A DNA stretch of 64,000 nt from Girardinichthys multiradiatus (GCF_021462225.1 NC_061794.1:19113784-19177783), one strand, 5' to 3'; positions 38,361 through 51,807 are shown, counted from the first letter of the stretch. The notes: generated from the sequence alone by a model not told the origin. Numbers and translations are program-made.

Positions 38361-40325
38361 TGTTTCACATAAATTGACAAGCCCAAACAACGATTAGGAC
38401 CACAAAAAATAAAAGAATTTGGGTGTAATATAAAATCTTCAGGGCAGGATATATAATCTCATCAAATTTTAACTGAAATTTGGATAATTTGATGATAGTT
38501 AATCTACATTATTCATCAAATTCATCAACATCCTGACGAAAAATACACTGGTTTGTTTAGGGGAACACTGGAAGTAATGGTAGTAGATATGGATGAAATG
38601 ACAAAGCGGCAAATTGACCTGAAGCTTTTTATGCTAGATGTGTCTCATTACGTAATGTAATCATGGTCAATTGTTTAAGATGACTTGTGAGCTGCTTGCC
38701 TTGTTTTTGGGATAAACAAAAACAGCAAAAGACAAAATGTAACCTATAAAAGAAATAGGAAAGTAGGAAATGCAACTGGTGCATTGGTCCTATTAGACTG
38801 TATGTATAGATCTATTAATTATTTATAAGGGAACATTTTGTAAACACATTTGTGGATGTGACTAATATCTCTTTTTCTTTGCTTTATTAAGAAAGTATGA
38901 TTTTTTTTCTGCCGAAGCACTGGTGATTGATTTAAAAAAAAGCCAATAATGGACATTGGACATCGACTGTGTGTGGTTCCATCGAAACTTTTTTCTTCTC
39001 TCCATAAACCATGTGAACATCCTTTATTGCCCTGAACTTGACAAACAAGACATTTTTTTTTCTATTGCTGAAGAAACTTTAACATAGACAAAGTGGGCCT
39101 GCGTTTCAACTCGATGGCCATGTGAAAGGATGAATGTGGGCGCTAAGTTGGTGGAGGGGCAGGACCACAATGAGATACACAAGAAACTGAAGGAGCCAGC
39201 CAGAGAAAAGAATGCTAGCCTTGTTGTTTGGCAGCTTGACACTGATTAATGAGAAAGAGTGACACACACAGAGAGAAGAGCAAAATTAAGAAAGGAAAGG
39301 GGTGGCATTGGTATAGTAATCCACATAGGGGAGGGTGTAGATGGACTCTTGTTAGGGTGAGGGACTCCGGAAGAGCTTGAGGCGCTAGAGTTGATGCATT
39401 GCCAATGTCTGCATTTATGTGTCTGGTGATATGCTTACCATCTGGCCTGTTCAGTTGTTTTCTCTTAGATAATACAGTGCGTGTTCAAATCAAATCAGGT
39501 CACAACAGTCCCCATTAATTTGTTTGTATTTTCTTATTCAACATCAAACGAACTTTGACTTTAACAGAAAATGAGAACAGTGCATAAATACACTTCCAGG
39601 GTCTAGATGACATTCAATTAGAATAAGCATACAAGTCAAACAACAGCTAAAGGAAAATGAGAGATTTCAAATTGAGAAGGTAGAGTGTCCTATTCAAAGA
39701 CGATGGGAGGATTTCTGTGAACAACTGACCTATTACATTTTAAAAGCCAGCAATCTGATATTTTATTTAAAACTGTCCAGGGTTGCTACAACCTCCGTAT
39801 TAAATTTAAAATTTACATTTAGGTTCTTGTTAGACATATATATATATTCTTACAAGGCAAAGTTAAATCTTTATTTCCATTTGGTTTTGAACACTGACTG
39901 AACACGGCTGACCATTGCTGTCATCACCAGGAGCTACTCCAAGCCGCCTACGTCTCTAGCCGAGAGTGATTTCAAAGCCTCTTCTGGATGTCCTGGGACC
40001 CTTTGTCTCCACTCTCATCTGTAGGTAAGCACAGTGTGAAGCCCCCTCCTCACCAGCAGCCTCTTCAAAACTCTGCACAATAGCTAGATTTCCTCCCAAT
40101 TTGCTGGCAGAGAATAGGAGACTCTGGAACTCCTTTCAGTTGCTTTGAATAGTGAGGCTAATTCAAACTCAATCCTTGAGTTTGACAGGCCTCACCCCAA
40201 CCAAAGTTTGGCTCACTTAGGGCCTCCTGACAGTGGTTAATGCTAAGCCAATATGTAAATGGACTTTCCTTTTTTCACATCTAAAAAACAATTTTGCCTG
40301 CTTTAATATATCGTATATATCACCA
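38361..40325. other. Unassigned intronic sequence
   Basis: No gene or repeat was recognised. The AT-rich left half grades into more mixed sequence near 39.1-39.4 kb and 39.9-40.2 kb. Confidence 0.42.
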
Positions 40326-40327
40326 CA

Positions 40328-40329
<2 letters not shown>

Positions 40330-40416
<87 letters not shown>
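40330..40416. repeat. (CA)n microsatellite, about 43 units
   Basis: A pure CA tract of roughly 87 bp followed by TATATATGTATA. The open frames through it on both strands are His/Thr or Val/Cys repeats caused by the tract and are not genes. Confidence 0.98.
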
Positions 40417-40423
<7 letters not shown>

Positions 40424-41508
40424 GTATACATAGACAGGAGCTGAATACACACTATATTTACAAACTAAGATCTCCAACCTCAAAGTGACCAGTGCACCTC
40501 AAGTATGCAAGTGGATATGATGACTCTTCTTTCTGCATTTTATACGCTAGCAACGTTTGTTCTACTGACCATTTGTTTTACTTGACCTTCCTGCACTCTT
40601 CTCTGCCCTAACTATGCAAGCACACATGCTCACTTTACATTTTTGTACTTCTTTGCCACCTGACACTCTTGAGGTCAGTTCTAATCAACCACCCCCGGTA
40701 GTACACAGTGTTCAGACACCATTTTCACTAGAGTTCCTTAAAGACGCCCACCTTCTAGGTCCAAGGACTGCTATTAAAGCAATCAGGAGCTTTCTAAGCT
40801 AGGTCAAGAGCAAGGTACTCACATGGGAATTCTGATTTAAATTATGCAAAAGGGGAACAGCAAAGGAGGGAAGAAAATAGCAAAAGAGGAAGATGGGAAA
40901 GAAAACAAGCAAACCCCCTGTTGTCACTCAGAAGTGAAATGTTACTTCTGTGAAACTTCAGACTAGAATGTGAAAATGCAGGGGACTTGATGAGACAACA
41001 GAGATTTAAGCATCTTTCATAAATGATGAGCTTCTATACAAGCTGCCTGTGGTCATTCATAAATCACCAACCAAGCCAGCCACGATCAGTAGATGTGAGA
41101 TTAAATATATGAAGTTCTCACCACAAAACCTCAGGAAGTGTGGAGTGGAATTCAGCTGGGTCAGTCCTGAGCAGTATGTACAAAATGTGTGTCATTTTCA
41201 TATTCTAAAGGGTGAAACATCCAGAAGCCTGCAACATGCGTAAACAATATGCCTATATTTTTTAATTTATAAACTCCCACACTGCAGGCTGGTAACCACT
41301 GCTAACTACCATGGGTCAAGTCCACATATCTGTTATGTCTCGACAAATTTTATCAGGACACATTCAGTCTGTGTTAATTTGGAGAAACAAGAAGCATAAA
41401 ATGACACACTGCACTATACCTTGATGTTTTTTTAGCTCAGGTCTCTCAGCTGAATTGTCTCATAAAGAATCTGTCATCCCACCTTTGAGCCACAAAGCTG
41501 GCTTACCC

Positions 41509-41567
41509 TTACAGACTGCCAGCACCTATATGGTGCTGGCAGTCTGTAACTCGCAGTCTGTAACTCG
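41509..41567. repeat. Perfect 18-bp hairpin plus 14-bp tandem duplication
   Basis: The left arm TTACAGACTGCCAGCACC (41509-41526), loop TATAT and right arm (41532-41549) pair perfectly. The right arm runs into CAGTCTGTAACTCG repeated twice (41540-41553, 41554-41567). The structure has no assigned function. A second small inverted pair, GGTGGT...ACCACC, lies just downstream near 41577-41600. Confidence 0.95.
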
Positions 41568-43107
41568 CTTGTCGAGGTGGTGGTTTGATTTTTACCACCC
41601 TTGCCGCCTTACTCCATTTAGAAATCACACATGCAGACAGAGACGAGCAGAAAATTTCCAAGACCCAACTTGAAGTATTTTTTGAAAGCAGCTTAGAACA
41701 ATTTGGAAATGCAGATTAGTCCAGAGACCAAAATCCTCATGATGGAACCTGATGAAACATCAGGAAACAAGGTGAATACTTGGATACTGGGATGACACAG
41801 ACCAATATTGTAAGTGTGTCTGTGTATATATATGATTGTATTTGTTCTATATGAATGATTGTCTTTATGATGAGGTTTTCTTGTTGTAATCAATATCTGG
41901 TGGCAAGTGAAGTCAGAACACAAGGAATTATCAAGAAATAGTGGAACTTATGTGTGGTAGAGGTAATGAATATTGTAACTTTAGACTTGCACACAGAAAA
42001 TTTGGGGTAGAGGTGGGATGGCGACAAGTATATCATGTATGTCAATCTTTTTTTGCTATTTCTGTACGCTGGTATAATAACAGCATTACAAGAAACAAGT
42101 AAAATTGCCAAAGAGAGACTCAAAAACAGTTATCATCCAGTGTTTATACAACAGCTAAACCAATGCAGTAAAATGTAAAGGCACCTGTAAAAAGAAACTA
42201 GGCCAAAAAAAAAAAGGTTGTACAGGAGTAAGGGCATCCATTTGAAAATGCTAGCTGTTTGATTATTGCTCCAGCACAAGAGCAGAACACTGATGCCTAG
42301 ATTCTCATCTGTTGATTGGGAAAAGTATTTTGGTGGCAAGAGGGACTTAGTATAAGGTAGGTTGTCATAATAATATGACCGATTGGTAAAAAGAGCACAT
42401 CAGTGGGCAGCATGATTTTGGCAAATTTAAAAACATTTTGTTAGCATTCCTGCAAATTGTTATGTGTGGATACCAAATGTAATTAAGAGTATAAGAGAAA
42501 GTACTAGCAACTCTAAATAATGACTCCCACTTACAATTATAGAGGAAAATCAATTGTTCATTTACATCATTCATTAGAGTAGAATCATCGGACTCAAAAT
42601 AGACATGATGTTGTTTTTTTTTTTACTAAAGATTTAATCTCAAGCCATCTTATATAGAAAAACTACAGGTATAACTGACTTTGAGAAATGTACGTTGACA
42701 ATTACCCTGAGATCTGCATATATCATTTTATGCGTGGCCCTTTGTGTGCATAGATGAGTATCCTCTGGACAAGTCTACCCTGCAGAGAACATAATCATGG
42801 TCCTGTCGTCTTCAGGTTAAAGGCTCTCCGCTGGTTCTTTTGGCACTAATGTGGTGCCAAACTATAGGGGTTGCATTGCCTCAGCTACCTCTCCACGCAT
42901 TACAGTAGAAAAAATTCCATTCCCCATTAAAAGCCACCAGCGGGCTATCATGTGGGCCTACATGCGATGGCATAAATGAGTCACTTAATGATAGCCATAC
43001 TGCAGGGAAGCAGTACTCAGACAAAGAAAAACTGATTGGATACTGATTTAGTGTGAGGGTCATAAGAATATAAATCAGTGTATCATATCTGAAGCTTATC
43101 ATGTGGA
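41568..43107. other. Unassigned intronic sequence
   Basis: AT-rich, with no gene or repeat family recognised. Confidence 0.42.
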
Positions 43108-43265
43108 CAATGGGCGATAGACGGGAAACACACTGCACAGGTTGCCAGTCAATCACATAGACACAGAAAAGCCTTCACACTCAAATTCACACCCACGCCA
43201 TTTGGAGTCACCAATTAACCTCACATGCTTGTCTTAGGGCTGGTGGAAGAAGCCAGAAAGTGTTG
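43108..43265. repeat. Teleost dispersed repeat fragment
   Basis: GGCGATAGACGGGAAACAC, TTGCCAGTCAATCAC, CTTCACACTCAAATTCACAC and AGTCACCAATTAACCTCACA follow in the order of a very common fish interspersed repeat. The parent family is not assigned here. Confidence 0.65.
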
Positions 43266-46200
43266 CACTGACTTCTTGTTCATTCCAAATGATTGACTGA
43301 CTGATGTTATTTTAATGGTAAAAAACAAACAAAAACAAAAAAACACCCATTGATCATAAGATCCTTGAGGACTACAACATCCTTGAGGAAAGAACTCAAT
43401 TCCCCTGGCTACCAAAGCAAGGTCAAGAGCACACACAACAGGTTCAGGTTCTTTTTGGAGTTTGGGTCCATAAGGCTTGTAAGGAGCATGATTAATGACA
43501 AACCTGTGCTATTATTAGGGATCATTTGCTGCGCTACTCACCTCTTCATTGTGGTCTTTTACTCTTTGCTATAGTATTGCTGAGAATTTGTTGATTTCAT
43601 TTAAAGTATAGCCTTTTAAAATTACTGAATAGGATTTCTGCCTTATTTACCCAGTTCATTCTTTGCGTTGCTTTTGTTGTATACCTCATGACATCTTGTA
43701 ACCTAAAGAAATACCATACACACAACATGATTAGTGGTTTTACTAAGATGTAAGAAATAGAAAACAAATGAGATCTAGTACTCATCTCCACAGATCTTTA
43801 GATAAATGCCTCTTAGCCTTAAATTACTTTTTCTAAATATCCTATTACCATTATTACAGACTTTTTGAAACAGTAATGCAAGAGGATCTTCTGGGTTTGT
43901 TGTCTTATGCCATTAAAAAAATGTTATTCACTCACACTGCATGATTGTTTACAGGATGATGTTAAATTATTGATTGCATTTTCACTGTTTTACATGTTTG
44001 AAGTTGGATAAATTAACAGAAAGGTCCGAGAACGTCACCAACCATGGCCTTAAAATTCAGTATGGCTACCATTCATTTGAAACAATTATGGTTAAAGGTA
44101 CTTTTAACCTGACTAATGAGCCTCAATGGAACACATACTAATTTATCAAATATGACTCTATACAATATCCTTAACTGAACAAATTGCTACAGGGTCTGAA
44201 AGTACAAAATGCAGAGGAATACATTGCTATTAGATTGTATTGCTAATAGCAGTTAGCCAGATCATTGAACACATCAGCTGGCAAATCTCCCTGGTTTTCA
44301 TACTTGGAAATGAAACAAACTTTGTTTTAATAAGATTCTCAATTTTAATTTTGGACTACAGAGATATATGTAACACAGTCAGCATCGATTGTTCCTGGTT
44401 TACAATTTTCTTCTACATCGCACTTATTTTGCTTTACTCACCCTTCAAATAACTGACACCAAAATGTTTTCAGAATAACACTTACCAGAACCCAAGTTCC
44501 ACTGGTGGTACTTGTATGAAAGTTACAGAACCATAGCTTTAAAATAATCATTGTTTAAACCCTTCATGAAAACTTTCTCAATGAATGTTTGTACCCTGCT
44601 GTTTTGGGGTGGGAAGACAGGATGAGCGTGTCTTAGCCATCGAGATGAGAAGAGGGTAAGTAAGCGATGTGGGGGAACCCAGAGGGTGAGTGGTGATCTG
44701 AAAACTGACACCCTGCTACCTTCCCTGACCTCCCTGTTGGGCCACTCTGTTACCTGGACAAGATGGGAGGTATTAAGTGGCCCGCTGTCCCGCTAGGTTG
44801 AGTTGCTGATCCGTTAGCCAGGGAGGAAAACCAACCCCAACTCCCATCTTCACTTCACTGGGAGCATTTGTTTTGATTTTTGTCCTCTCTTTCTCACAGA
44901 CAAACTTGAGATGCCCAATTTATCTGGGATAGAATGAGGGGAAATAGGGCGCCTTGCCTCTTAAACACTAGAACTTTAAGTCGGCAATGGTTTGGGGGCT
45001 CTCTCTGCTGAAGTCTTCCTTGATAACACAATGCTGAAATATTTAAAATTACTGATTAATCAAGGTATTGCATTAGTGATCGACAATAAACTGTTATTAT
45101 GTTTTACTACAATCATCAATATAAGTAACTTGAAGTAAAGATTTTTTTATGCTGATGTTTATTACATTTTATTCTGCAGGAAACAAAATATTTTCTATTA
45201 ATACTCTTACGGAAATCTTCAGGTTTCTTGTATGGAGTCAATAATGTGTGCAGGTGCCCACCCACATCTTCAAGCTAAGCACAACAAGGACTGGTGAGAG
45301 AACAGGAGGAACAATTTGCTCATTCTCAACCAAGACATGGGGGCTTTAGACGAAGAAAAAAAAGACACCCAATATCCAAAATCCCTCTCTCAGGGCCATC
45401 ATGTGAAGAATTCCCCCTCCTCTCCTCCAACTATACCCTTTCACCCACCCTTTCCTCCTCTCTTCTTTGCTTTTTTAATCAAGCCGTCTGAGGTTGTCAG
45501 GTCTTTTGAGACGAGGACTCCCAACCATGTGAAAAGTTAATCCCTTGTGGGCCTTCTTCTCTGTGGCGCTCATCTCCCTGGGAACACTGGTGGTGGCTTT
45601 CAGGCAGGTGGCAGTGGGTGATGGGGGGAGGAAAAAGGGAAGAGGCATACATGGAGGGATAGAAAGTGAGTTGCATTCTGGGCTACACCTTGACCAGCAG
45701 ATCAAGAAGGAGAAAGGTATGGATTGTCTCCAGTCCTCAATCACTAACACTAAACCCCACACCTGTGCTGGTGGCCCTGTCTCTGCCAACAGCACACCCT
45801 CAGTGTATCTACCACAGTAACTGGACCGTACACAGTTCCTTTTTCCCTTCTCCTTCACAGCTCTGCCTATCTCCGCACTCCGTTACAATCCTCAGCTTCA
45901 AGACCTTTCAATGACCCTCCTTACCTCAGAGACAGACAGTGGGAACAGAGAGCAGGGAGGATTTGCAATGTGAAGAGCAAGTAGAGTGACTCCTGAATGA
46001 TGACAGTGTTTCACAATGAAGAGTGTACTTTTGCGGCATTGTGCCCAAAACCTCTTTGCTGCAAAACTGACCCCACCCCCAAGCCACTCAGCTTTAACCG
46101 TTATGCTTTTGTCATTTTGCTGTGGGTTACAGCAAAAATCTCCACAGTATCCTCTTTGGCATCCTGTCCAAACATGGAGGACACAATAAATAACAAATGA

Positions 46201-47222
46201 TATAAGACAAGAGGTTCAGGGATTAATTTGAAGCAATTCTCCTAATCAGCTGTTTCAGAGACATCAGCAAGCACAAGTAGAGACAAACTTAAACATTTGC
46301 ATCAATACATTGTTCTTTTTGAACCAAACAATGCAAGATGAACAGAGAATATGGTTCCCCCAAGCCTTCCTTGGCAGTCTGAAGGAGACGGAATAATGCC
46401 CCCTTGAATACTTTGTTTGCAGTGCACTTTTTCCCTCTCTGCCTCCCTCTTAAAGCAAAGTGCCATTGGAAATATAGACAAGCTTGGTCAGCCATCTTAA
46501 TCCCTCTCTCTTGTCCATCTAGCGCCCACCCAATCCACCCTGACCCCACACACTCTCAGTCTTTCACACACATGCACTCGTTTCCCTTCTTCCTCTCATT
46601 GGATAGGCTCAGAGCCTCACCACCCAAAGAAAAGAGCTTGAGGCAGAGAGAATCTTAGTTGGAGGGGGTGTACACGGTGAGATTTGGGAGTTTGTAAAGG
46701 TCAGCGTGGACTTTGTTCAATCTGAGGATTTATCTCAGCAACAGCAGGGCTGGACAATGGGGCCACTCGCCGTGCAACAGAAACCCAAGCTGCGGCAGCT
46801 AAATTACTTCACTGATAAGACCAAATTAGAAGCGCTGGGACCCCGGAGGCCAGGAAAAGAGGAGGACAGAGCAAAAAAGAAAGGAAGGAGAGCAGAAAAA
46901 GAGGGAGAGACCACATAAGGTTGAGTGAGGGGGTTAAAAAATCAATGACTAACAAAAGAAAAGATTTAAGTGTGTGATCTTGGTCGAATTAAAGCTCATG
47001 TTGTGTATTTTGTCACGGAGGCACATAAAGGCTCACCGATGAACACTTGACAGTACATGGCATTTAAAAAGAGTCTGTTAAAAGGTAAAAGGGTGACAGC
47101 ATTTTAAAACTGTTGTGTGTAAAGAAAAAACACATAGAGCTTGTTATAGAGCATAGTTATTTTAATACTTTCAAGAACAAATTTGTAGGAGAAACAAACA
47201 AAACAGAGTCACAAATTGAATG
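43266..47222. other. Unassigned intronic sequence with possible regulatory patches
   Basis: No repeat family was assigned. Two stretches, 44700-45030 and 46590-46880, are GC-richer and non-repetitive (the latter includes GCTGCGGCAGCTAAATTAC and GAAGCGCTGGGACCCCGG) and could be conserved noncoding elements. An open frame at 46706-46918 lies in the second but has no recognisable product or splice logic. Confidence 0.38.
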
Positions 47223-47225
47223 TAA

Positions 47226-47330
47226 TATTATTTATTTATTTATTTTGCAAGGTCCTAAACTGCTTCATTCATATGAGAGCAATACATATTATTTAATAAT
47301 AATAATAATGATAATAATAATAATACATTA
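47226..47330. repeat. TTTA/AAT simple repeats
   Basis: (TTTA)n near 47228-47243 and a run of AAT/ATAATA units near 47297-47325, just left of the solo LTR. Confidence 0.85.
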
Positions 47331-47368
47331 TCATATTGATTATTTTATTGTAATTCTGAATTGCCCTA

Positions 47369-47970
47369 TGTGATGGAGATTAGGGGCTCCATCCCTATAA
47401 TTGATTATTGATGTTATTTATTGATACTATTTATTGATATTATATTTATGTATGGAATAAATGTGTTTGTTTAGTTCATTTCATTTATAGTGATGTTTAG
47501 TTAAAACATTCTTTCAGGCAGAGGGACTGGTCATCTTTCTGTGACAAGGGGAATGTGGGGAAATGTCACGTTAATTGTTGAGTCTCACGACAGGTGTGTC
47601 TCCTGGGTGGAGTGGAGCATACCATTATCAACAAGGAAGAGAAATGCTCTGCAGAGTTAGGTTAAGTTAAATTTAGATTGATTGTAGATTAGTTTAAGTC
47701 TAATGATTTGCATGTATGTAATGTGTATTAATATTATTTATTGTTTGTGTTCGGTGGGGTGAATTATTGTGGTGTATTTATTCTTGTTTTATTTTGTCAC
47801 CCCTTCAACTGGTATGAGTTGGAACTACCTTAAGGTAGAAAGCCAGCTTCTGTAATCGCTACAGGTGTGTAGAAAATGTGATCGGCACTTTCATTAAACG
47901 CCATCTCAAACTGCATCCTGGGCCTCGTCTCTTTCCTTGCACGAAAAGCGAACCGCCGGTCATGGTGACA
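47369..47970 (+). mobile_element. Solo LTR (602 bp) with CCCTA target duplication
   Basis: The element starts TGTGATGGAG and ends CATGGTGACA (TG...CA termini). It is flanked by identical CCCTA at 47364-47368 and 47971-47975. An ATTAAA at about 47892 in the 3' part may serve as a poly(A) signal and sets the plus orientation. No internal retroelement sequence lies on either side, so it is best explained by recombination between the two LTRs of a former element. The family (Ty3/Gypsy-like or endogenous retrovirus-like) cannot be fixed from the LTR alone. Confidence 0.85.
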
Positions 47971-48479
47971 CCCTAAGATGTCATTGTGTACAGAAACAGA
48001 CAGAAGGAGGGAAAATCGACAATGTGATGGAAAAGTAATACACAGAACAGACTCACTTCTGTTCCCAACAGAGACTCCACAGGATAGGAATATGAAAAGT
48101 TGCAAAAAATATTGACATGTTTTTCTTGAGTACCTTGTCAGGCATTGTGTTTCAAAGTGAACGTGAAACACCACACAAGTCCTTTGTGTACTTCCTGATG
48201 TGCAATTGCATGTTTTCATATTGCTGCAAGTCTTTAAAAGCACTTTGCAGCATTGTGACCTCTTGGCCAGCAGAGGGGAGCACGCTTTGTTCCAAGAATA
48301 GCTCAGACTCCATAAAATGGCATCAAACAAAGCATCATATAAATGGTTAATAATGAACAAGGTTTATAGTTTTTAAATAGGTTTAATATTTATTACTTTA
48401 GATTAGGTAAATAGTTACTATATCTCATTACAGAAGTGGTGAAAACGGAATCAGTTCAGAGATGCAGATACAGAATTGT

Positions 48480-49234
48480 GATTCACTGTTGCAGTCATTT
48501 GGAAGATTTGCCCAGGTGAAGTGGATTCCACCAACTTCTGCTTTCTGCACTACACTTTGCAGAGTTTGACACAACTGCAAACATGACAGGAATGCTCGTC
48601 TACCTAAACAGACAGGACAGGGGCCTGTCTTTTTAGGTGAGCTGTAGAGGTTAATTGCAATTATTTGACCCACTAACCTGGAGAGGTTCATTATACCTCT
48701 GCAAGAGCTACAGAGATCTACAACTGAGGTGGAAGGAAGTGACATTTGCACTTTGCTTCAAGTCATCTCTGGGATACACCTTGTATAAGGTACTCTGATC
48801 AGAGGAGACCAAAACTGACCTTTTCGGCCTTCATATAAAACACTGTGCGGTGGAAAACTAACTATGCATGTCACCCTGAAACACCATCCACACAGTGAAA
48901 CATGATGATGACAGCATCATACTGTGTGGATGCTTTTCTCCAGGAGGGACAGGGAAGCTGTTCATAGCTCATGGTAAGATGAATGAAGCTATAATTGCAG
49001 GTAAAAAGCTGGTTGAAACATACCTAAAAACCTAACAGGTTAATCCAAATGAAACCCCACTTTTTAGATTTTAATTTCAAAACATTTTGAAAACCACAAA
49101 TCTTTTGTCTTCCATTTCACACTTACAATACATTATTTTGGTCTGTTACATAAAAAGTAAATAAAATACATTAAAGTTTGTGGTTTTAAGATGCTAAAAT
49201 CTGAAACAGTTCAAAGGGTTTTGCAAGGCACTGT
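48480..49234 (+). mobile_element. Tc1/mariner relic, family 1 (copy F)
   Basis: The right end is intact-looking: TTTTGCAAGGCACTGTAC. The plus-strand interior keeps GACACAACTGCAAACATG, GCAAGAGCTACAGAGATC, GAGACCAAAACTGACCTTTT and GACAGCATCATACTGTGTGG, in transposase order, with the middle and end of the gene deleted. The left end was not resolved. Confidence 0.83.
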
Positions 49235-49248
49235 ACATGTCGGACATT

Positions 49249-49273
49249 CACACACACACACACACACACACAC
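49249..49273. repeat. (CA)n microsatellite
   Basis: About 12 CA units immediately right of a Tc1 relic. Confidence 0.95.
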
Positions 49274-51282
49274 CTACAATCCATACTGTGTCTAAATCTA
49301 CCTTGTTCTCTCATGTGGACAAAATGCCAGGTGTTGCCCTCAGTGACAGTGGTGGAGAAAATGAGTGAAAATCACTCAAGCGATTCCGGAGACTTTCCAA
49401 AGCAAAGACGTCGCTGGCATGTTTGACACTTCAACAGTTCAACACTGTTTTTAGATCTGATGTCATCATTGTACTTAGGTTCTCACTCTACCTTGTTTTT
49501 CTAAATGACCAGTTGGGGAAAAAAAAACATGGGAAAAGTCTCTCACCTGCCTGCCTGTCTCTGTCTTGCGGAGGCTTTGGTGAATGTTACCTAATCAATT
49601 ACAAGCCTGCATATCTTTAAGCTGAATCCCATCTATATATTTATATATGCACACATGTACGGTATTACTATACTTTCTCAAGGTCTTAAATGGCTGTACG
49701 TGCAAAACAACATCAGTACAAGCCCTTCCTCCCATTCTGCAACCACATGCATGTGGAGCCTTCTTTTTCTCTCCCCCATTTCCCTCAGACAAAGACCCAC
49801 TCTGTGCCAAAGCACAAGTCTTTGCACCTTATAAAATGTAATTAAAAGGCACAGCCATGAGCCTTGCTTTCCTCCTGCTTCACTGCTCACACACTGAGTT
49901 CTACAGTATGATGCAGGAATTACAAGAAATGTAGGAAAATAAGAATTTCTACAGCTGAGGTTTTTTGGCCACATTGTGTACCTGATTATGGAAAATGGCA
50001 GCCACAGGATCCTACTAAATAGGTCACCACCTCATGGTAAGTCAAGGATAAATTAAGTAGTATAAGGGATTAAGATTTTAAAGGGAGGAGGGTGTAAGAA
50101 ATTATGCCTGTGCACATGTATTTGGCTAACATAGACATAAAATGGGAAAGATGGAGGAAGGATGCTTCTTAATAAGTTCATAAATCTATGAACCAGTAAA
50201 AACAACACTTGACAGATGTCATCATCTTCCACAGCAGCAAAGAGCAATGTCATTGTCTGCTGCTTCCTTAAGGCACTCAATGATGGAACCCTTCATCAGG
50301 GCTATGATGAACGATGAGGTTTCACTACATACACACAGGAAGAGTGGGCTCAAGCAAGACTGGACACAAGTTACCTAGGCTTCACCACAGAGGACTGATG
50401 GGCTGTCATAAGGCTTTTTTAACTTAATGTTTAAAGTATGTCTGCAGAAGGGAAACCTCATGCTAATAAAGGGTAGCATTGTGGCAGGGATGCGTGAGGA
50501 GACTGTGGGGGTGCCATTCGGGTCAAACAAGAGGTTTCATTCAGAATGGTTGGCTAGAGTGGCCGAGGTCTTAAACCAGTGACCAAGCAATAACAGCCCA
50601 AATCCCTGGGACAATATTTGTCGAGTTCTACTCCCTTCAAAGATGGATGACTTTACCTCTGTGTGCTTCCTCAAAAGCCCAGACCTTTCATCTGCCCTGC
50701 AGATTAATTTATTAACTAATTAACAGATGCTGCTAACGAGTTATGAACAAATGATAAGGCATCAGGGTACTAATCAAACCTGACATTTAATTTGCTGCCC
50801 TGCACACTCGTTATCAATTACAATGTTCATTGGAAATACTTGACAATGGTTTTCACAGGAACACAGGAGGCTTGTCTTTAAGGTTAATAAAAAGCGTTGC
50901 ACTGCTGCGCTGTTACCAGGGGCAACGCCAACCATATGTTTAATATTAGATGGAATCTGTTCCAATGGAGTGCTCCAAAAGCTAGGAAAATTGGATTAAA
51001 TTGGCTAATGGCATGTTTAAAACCTACATAAAATGAATGTGAATGGAAGATATTACAGCGCCAGGCCCAGGACTTGTGGTGCTATAAACTTTCTCTGGTA
51101 TTTTTATTCTGTGTGTAAACTTGGGGTTTCTGTCAAAGTCAAATAATGATGACAGAAAGCCACATATTGTTGGTCAATACTGTTATTAGAAACCACAGGT
51201 TCAATGTCTCTTTCATTACCATTTGGGACTAGGCAAAATTCCCACAGCAACTGCGTATGTTTAACAAATAGTTTCACATATG
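49274..51282. other. Unassigned intronic sequence
   Basis: No repeat family was assigned. The 50560-51010 part is treated separately as a candidate regulatory block. Confidence 0.42.
50560..51010. promoter_or_regulatory. Candidate conserved noncoding block
   Basis: ATTAATTTATTAACTAATTAAC (TAATTA at 50717-50722), ATGATAAGGC, TTATCAATTAC near 50811 and ACAATGTTCATTG-type motifs lie in non-repetitive sequence. It is a motif-based candidate only. Confidence 0.33.
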
Positions 51283-51500
51283 GCGCCCTCCATATGTATT
51301 GGCAACCCTAGTAAAGATGTGTAACAATTCTTAAAATAAATCCTTCTATTATTGCAGCAGCACAATCACAAGGAATACTTTGGAAAACTCCAATCTTTAA
51401 TTTGAGTATATTTATTCTGTGGGGAAGAACTTAAATGTAATGAAATGATGGTTTTTACAACAATCACTAGTGCCACTCACATTGGTACCCCTAACAATAC
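51283..51500 (-). mobile_element. Tc1/mariner family 3 terminal fragment
   Basis: GCGCCCTCCATATGTATTGGC and GTAAAGATGTGTAAC, then TTTGAGTATATTTATTCTGTGGG and CACATTGGTACCCCTAA, correspond to the outer end of the same family as the relic at 58020-58940. The transposase part is missing. Orientation is inferred from that copy. Confidence 0.62.
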
Positions 51501-51807
51501 CTTAAAAATTAACTTAAAAAAAAATATTTAGAATTATAATTTTTTTAATTTTGAATTTATAAATTGGATTCTGTTCACTCTAAACGTTCTGTAAAAGGAA
51601 GTATATCTATTTTAAAAAGTTTTTTTTGGAAATCTCAGAAAAAATCATTACAAAACAAATCAATCATGCTTCTCAAACAATCTTAATTCTTTGTAGAAGC
51701 AAATATAAAAATAAATAAACAAATAAAAATGCAAAAGCTCACTTTTTTACAGAAAATACCATTAGATGAACCTGTATCTGCTAATGATAGTTTAATGTAA
51801 TTACAGT

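Noticed and set aside
40217..40488. His/Thr and Val/Cys repeat proteins
   Set aside because: Artefacts of the (CA)n microsatellite read in different frames.
41509..41549. microRNA precursor
   Set aside because: The stem is only 18 bp with a 5-nt loop, too short for a canonical pre-miRNA, and is better explained as a template-switch inverted repeat.
41565..41610. tRNA-like box B (GGTTTGATTTTTACC)
   Set aside because: It does not match GGTTCGANTCC and is part of a small GGTGGT/ACCACC inverted pair.
46706..46918. Possible extra exon with a polar, charged reading
   Set aside because: Plus strand, opposite to prdm16, no acceptor/donor pattern, no homology. More likely part of a GC-richer noncoding block.
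47830..48360. 176-codon open frame on the minus strand
   Set aside because: It runs across the solo LTR boundary into unrelated flank, so it cannot be a single ancestral gene.
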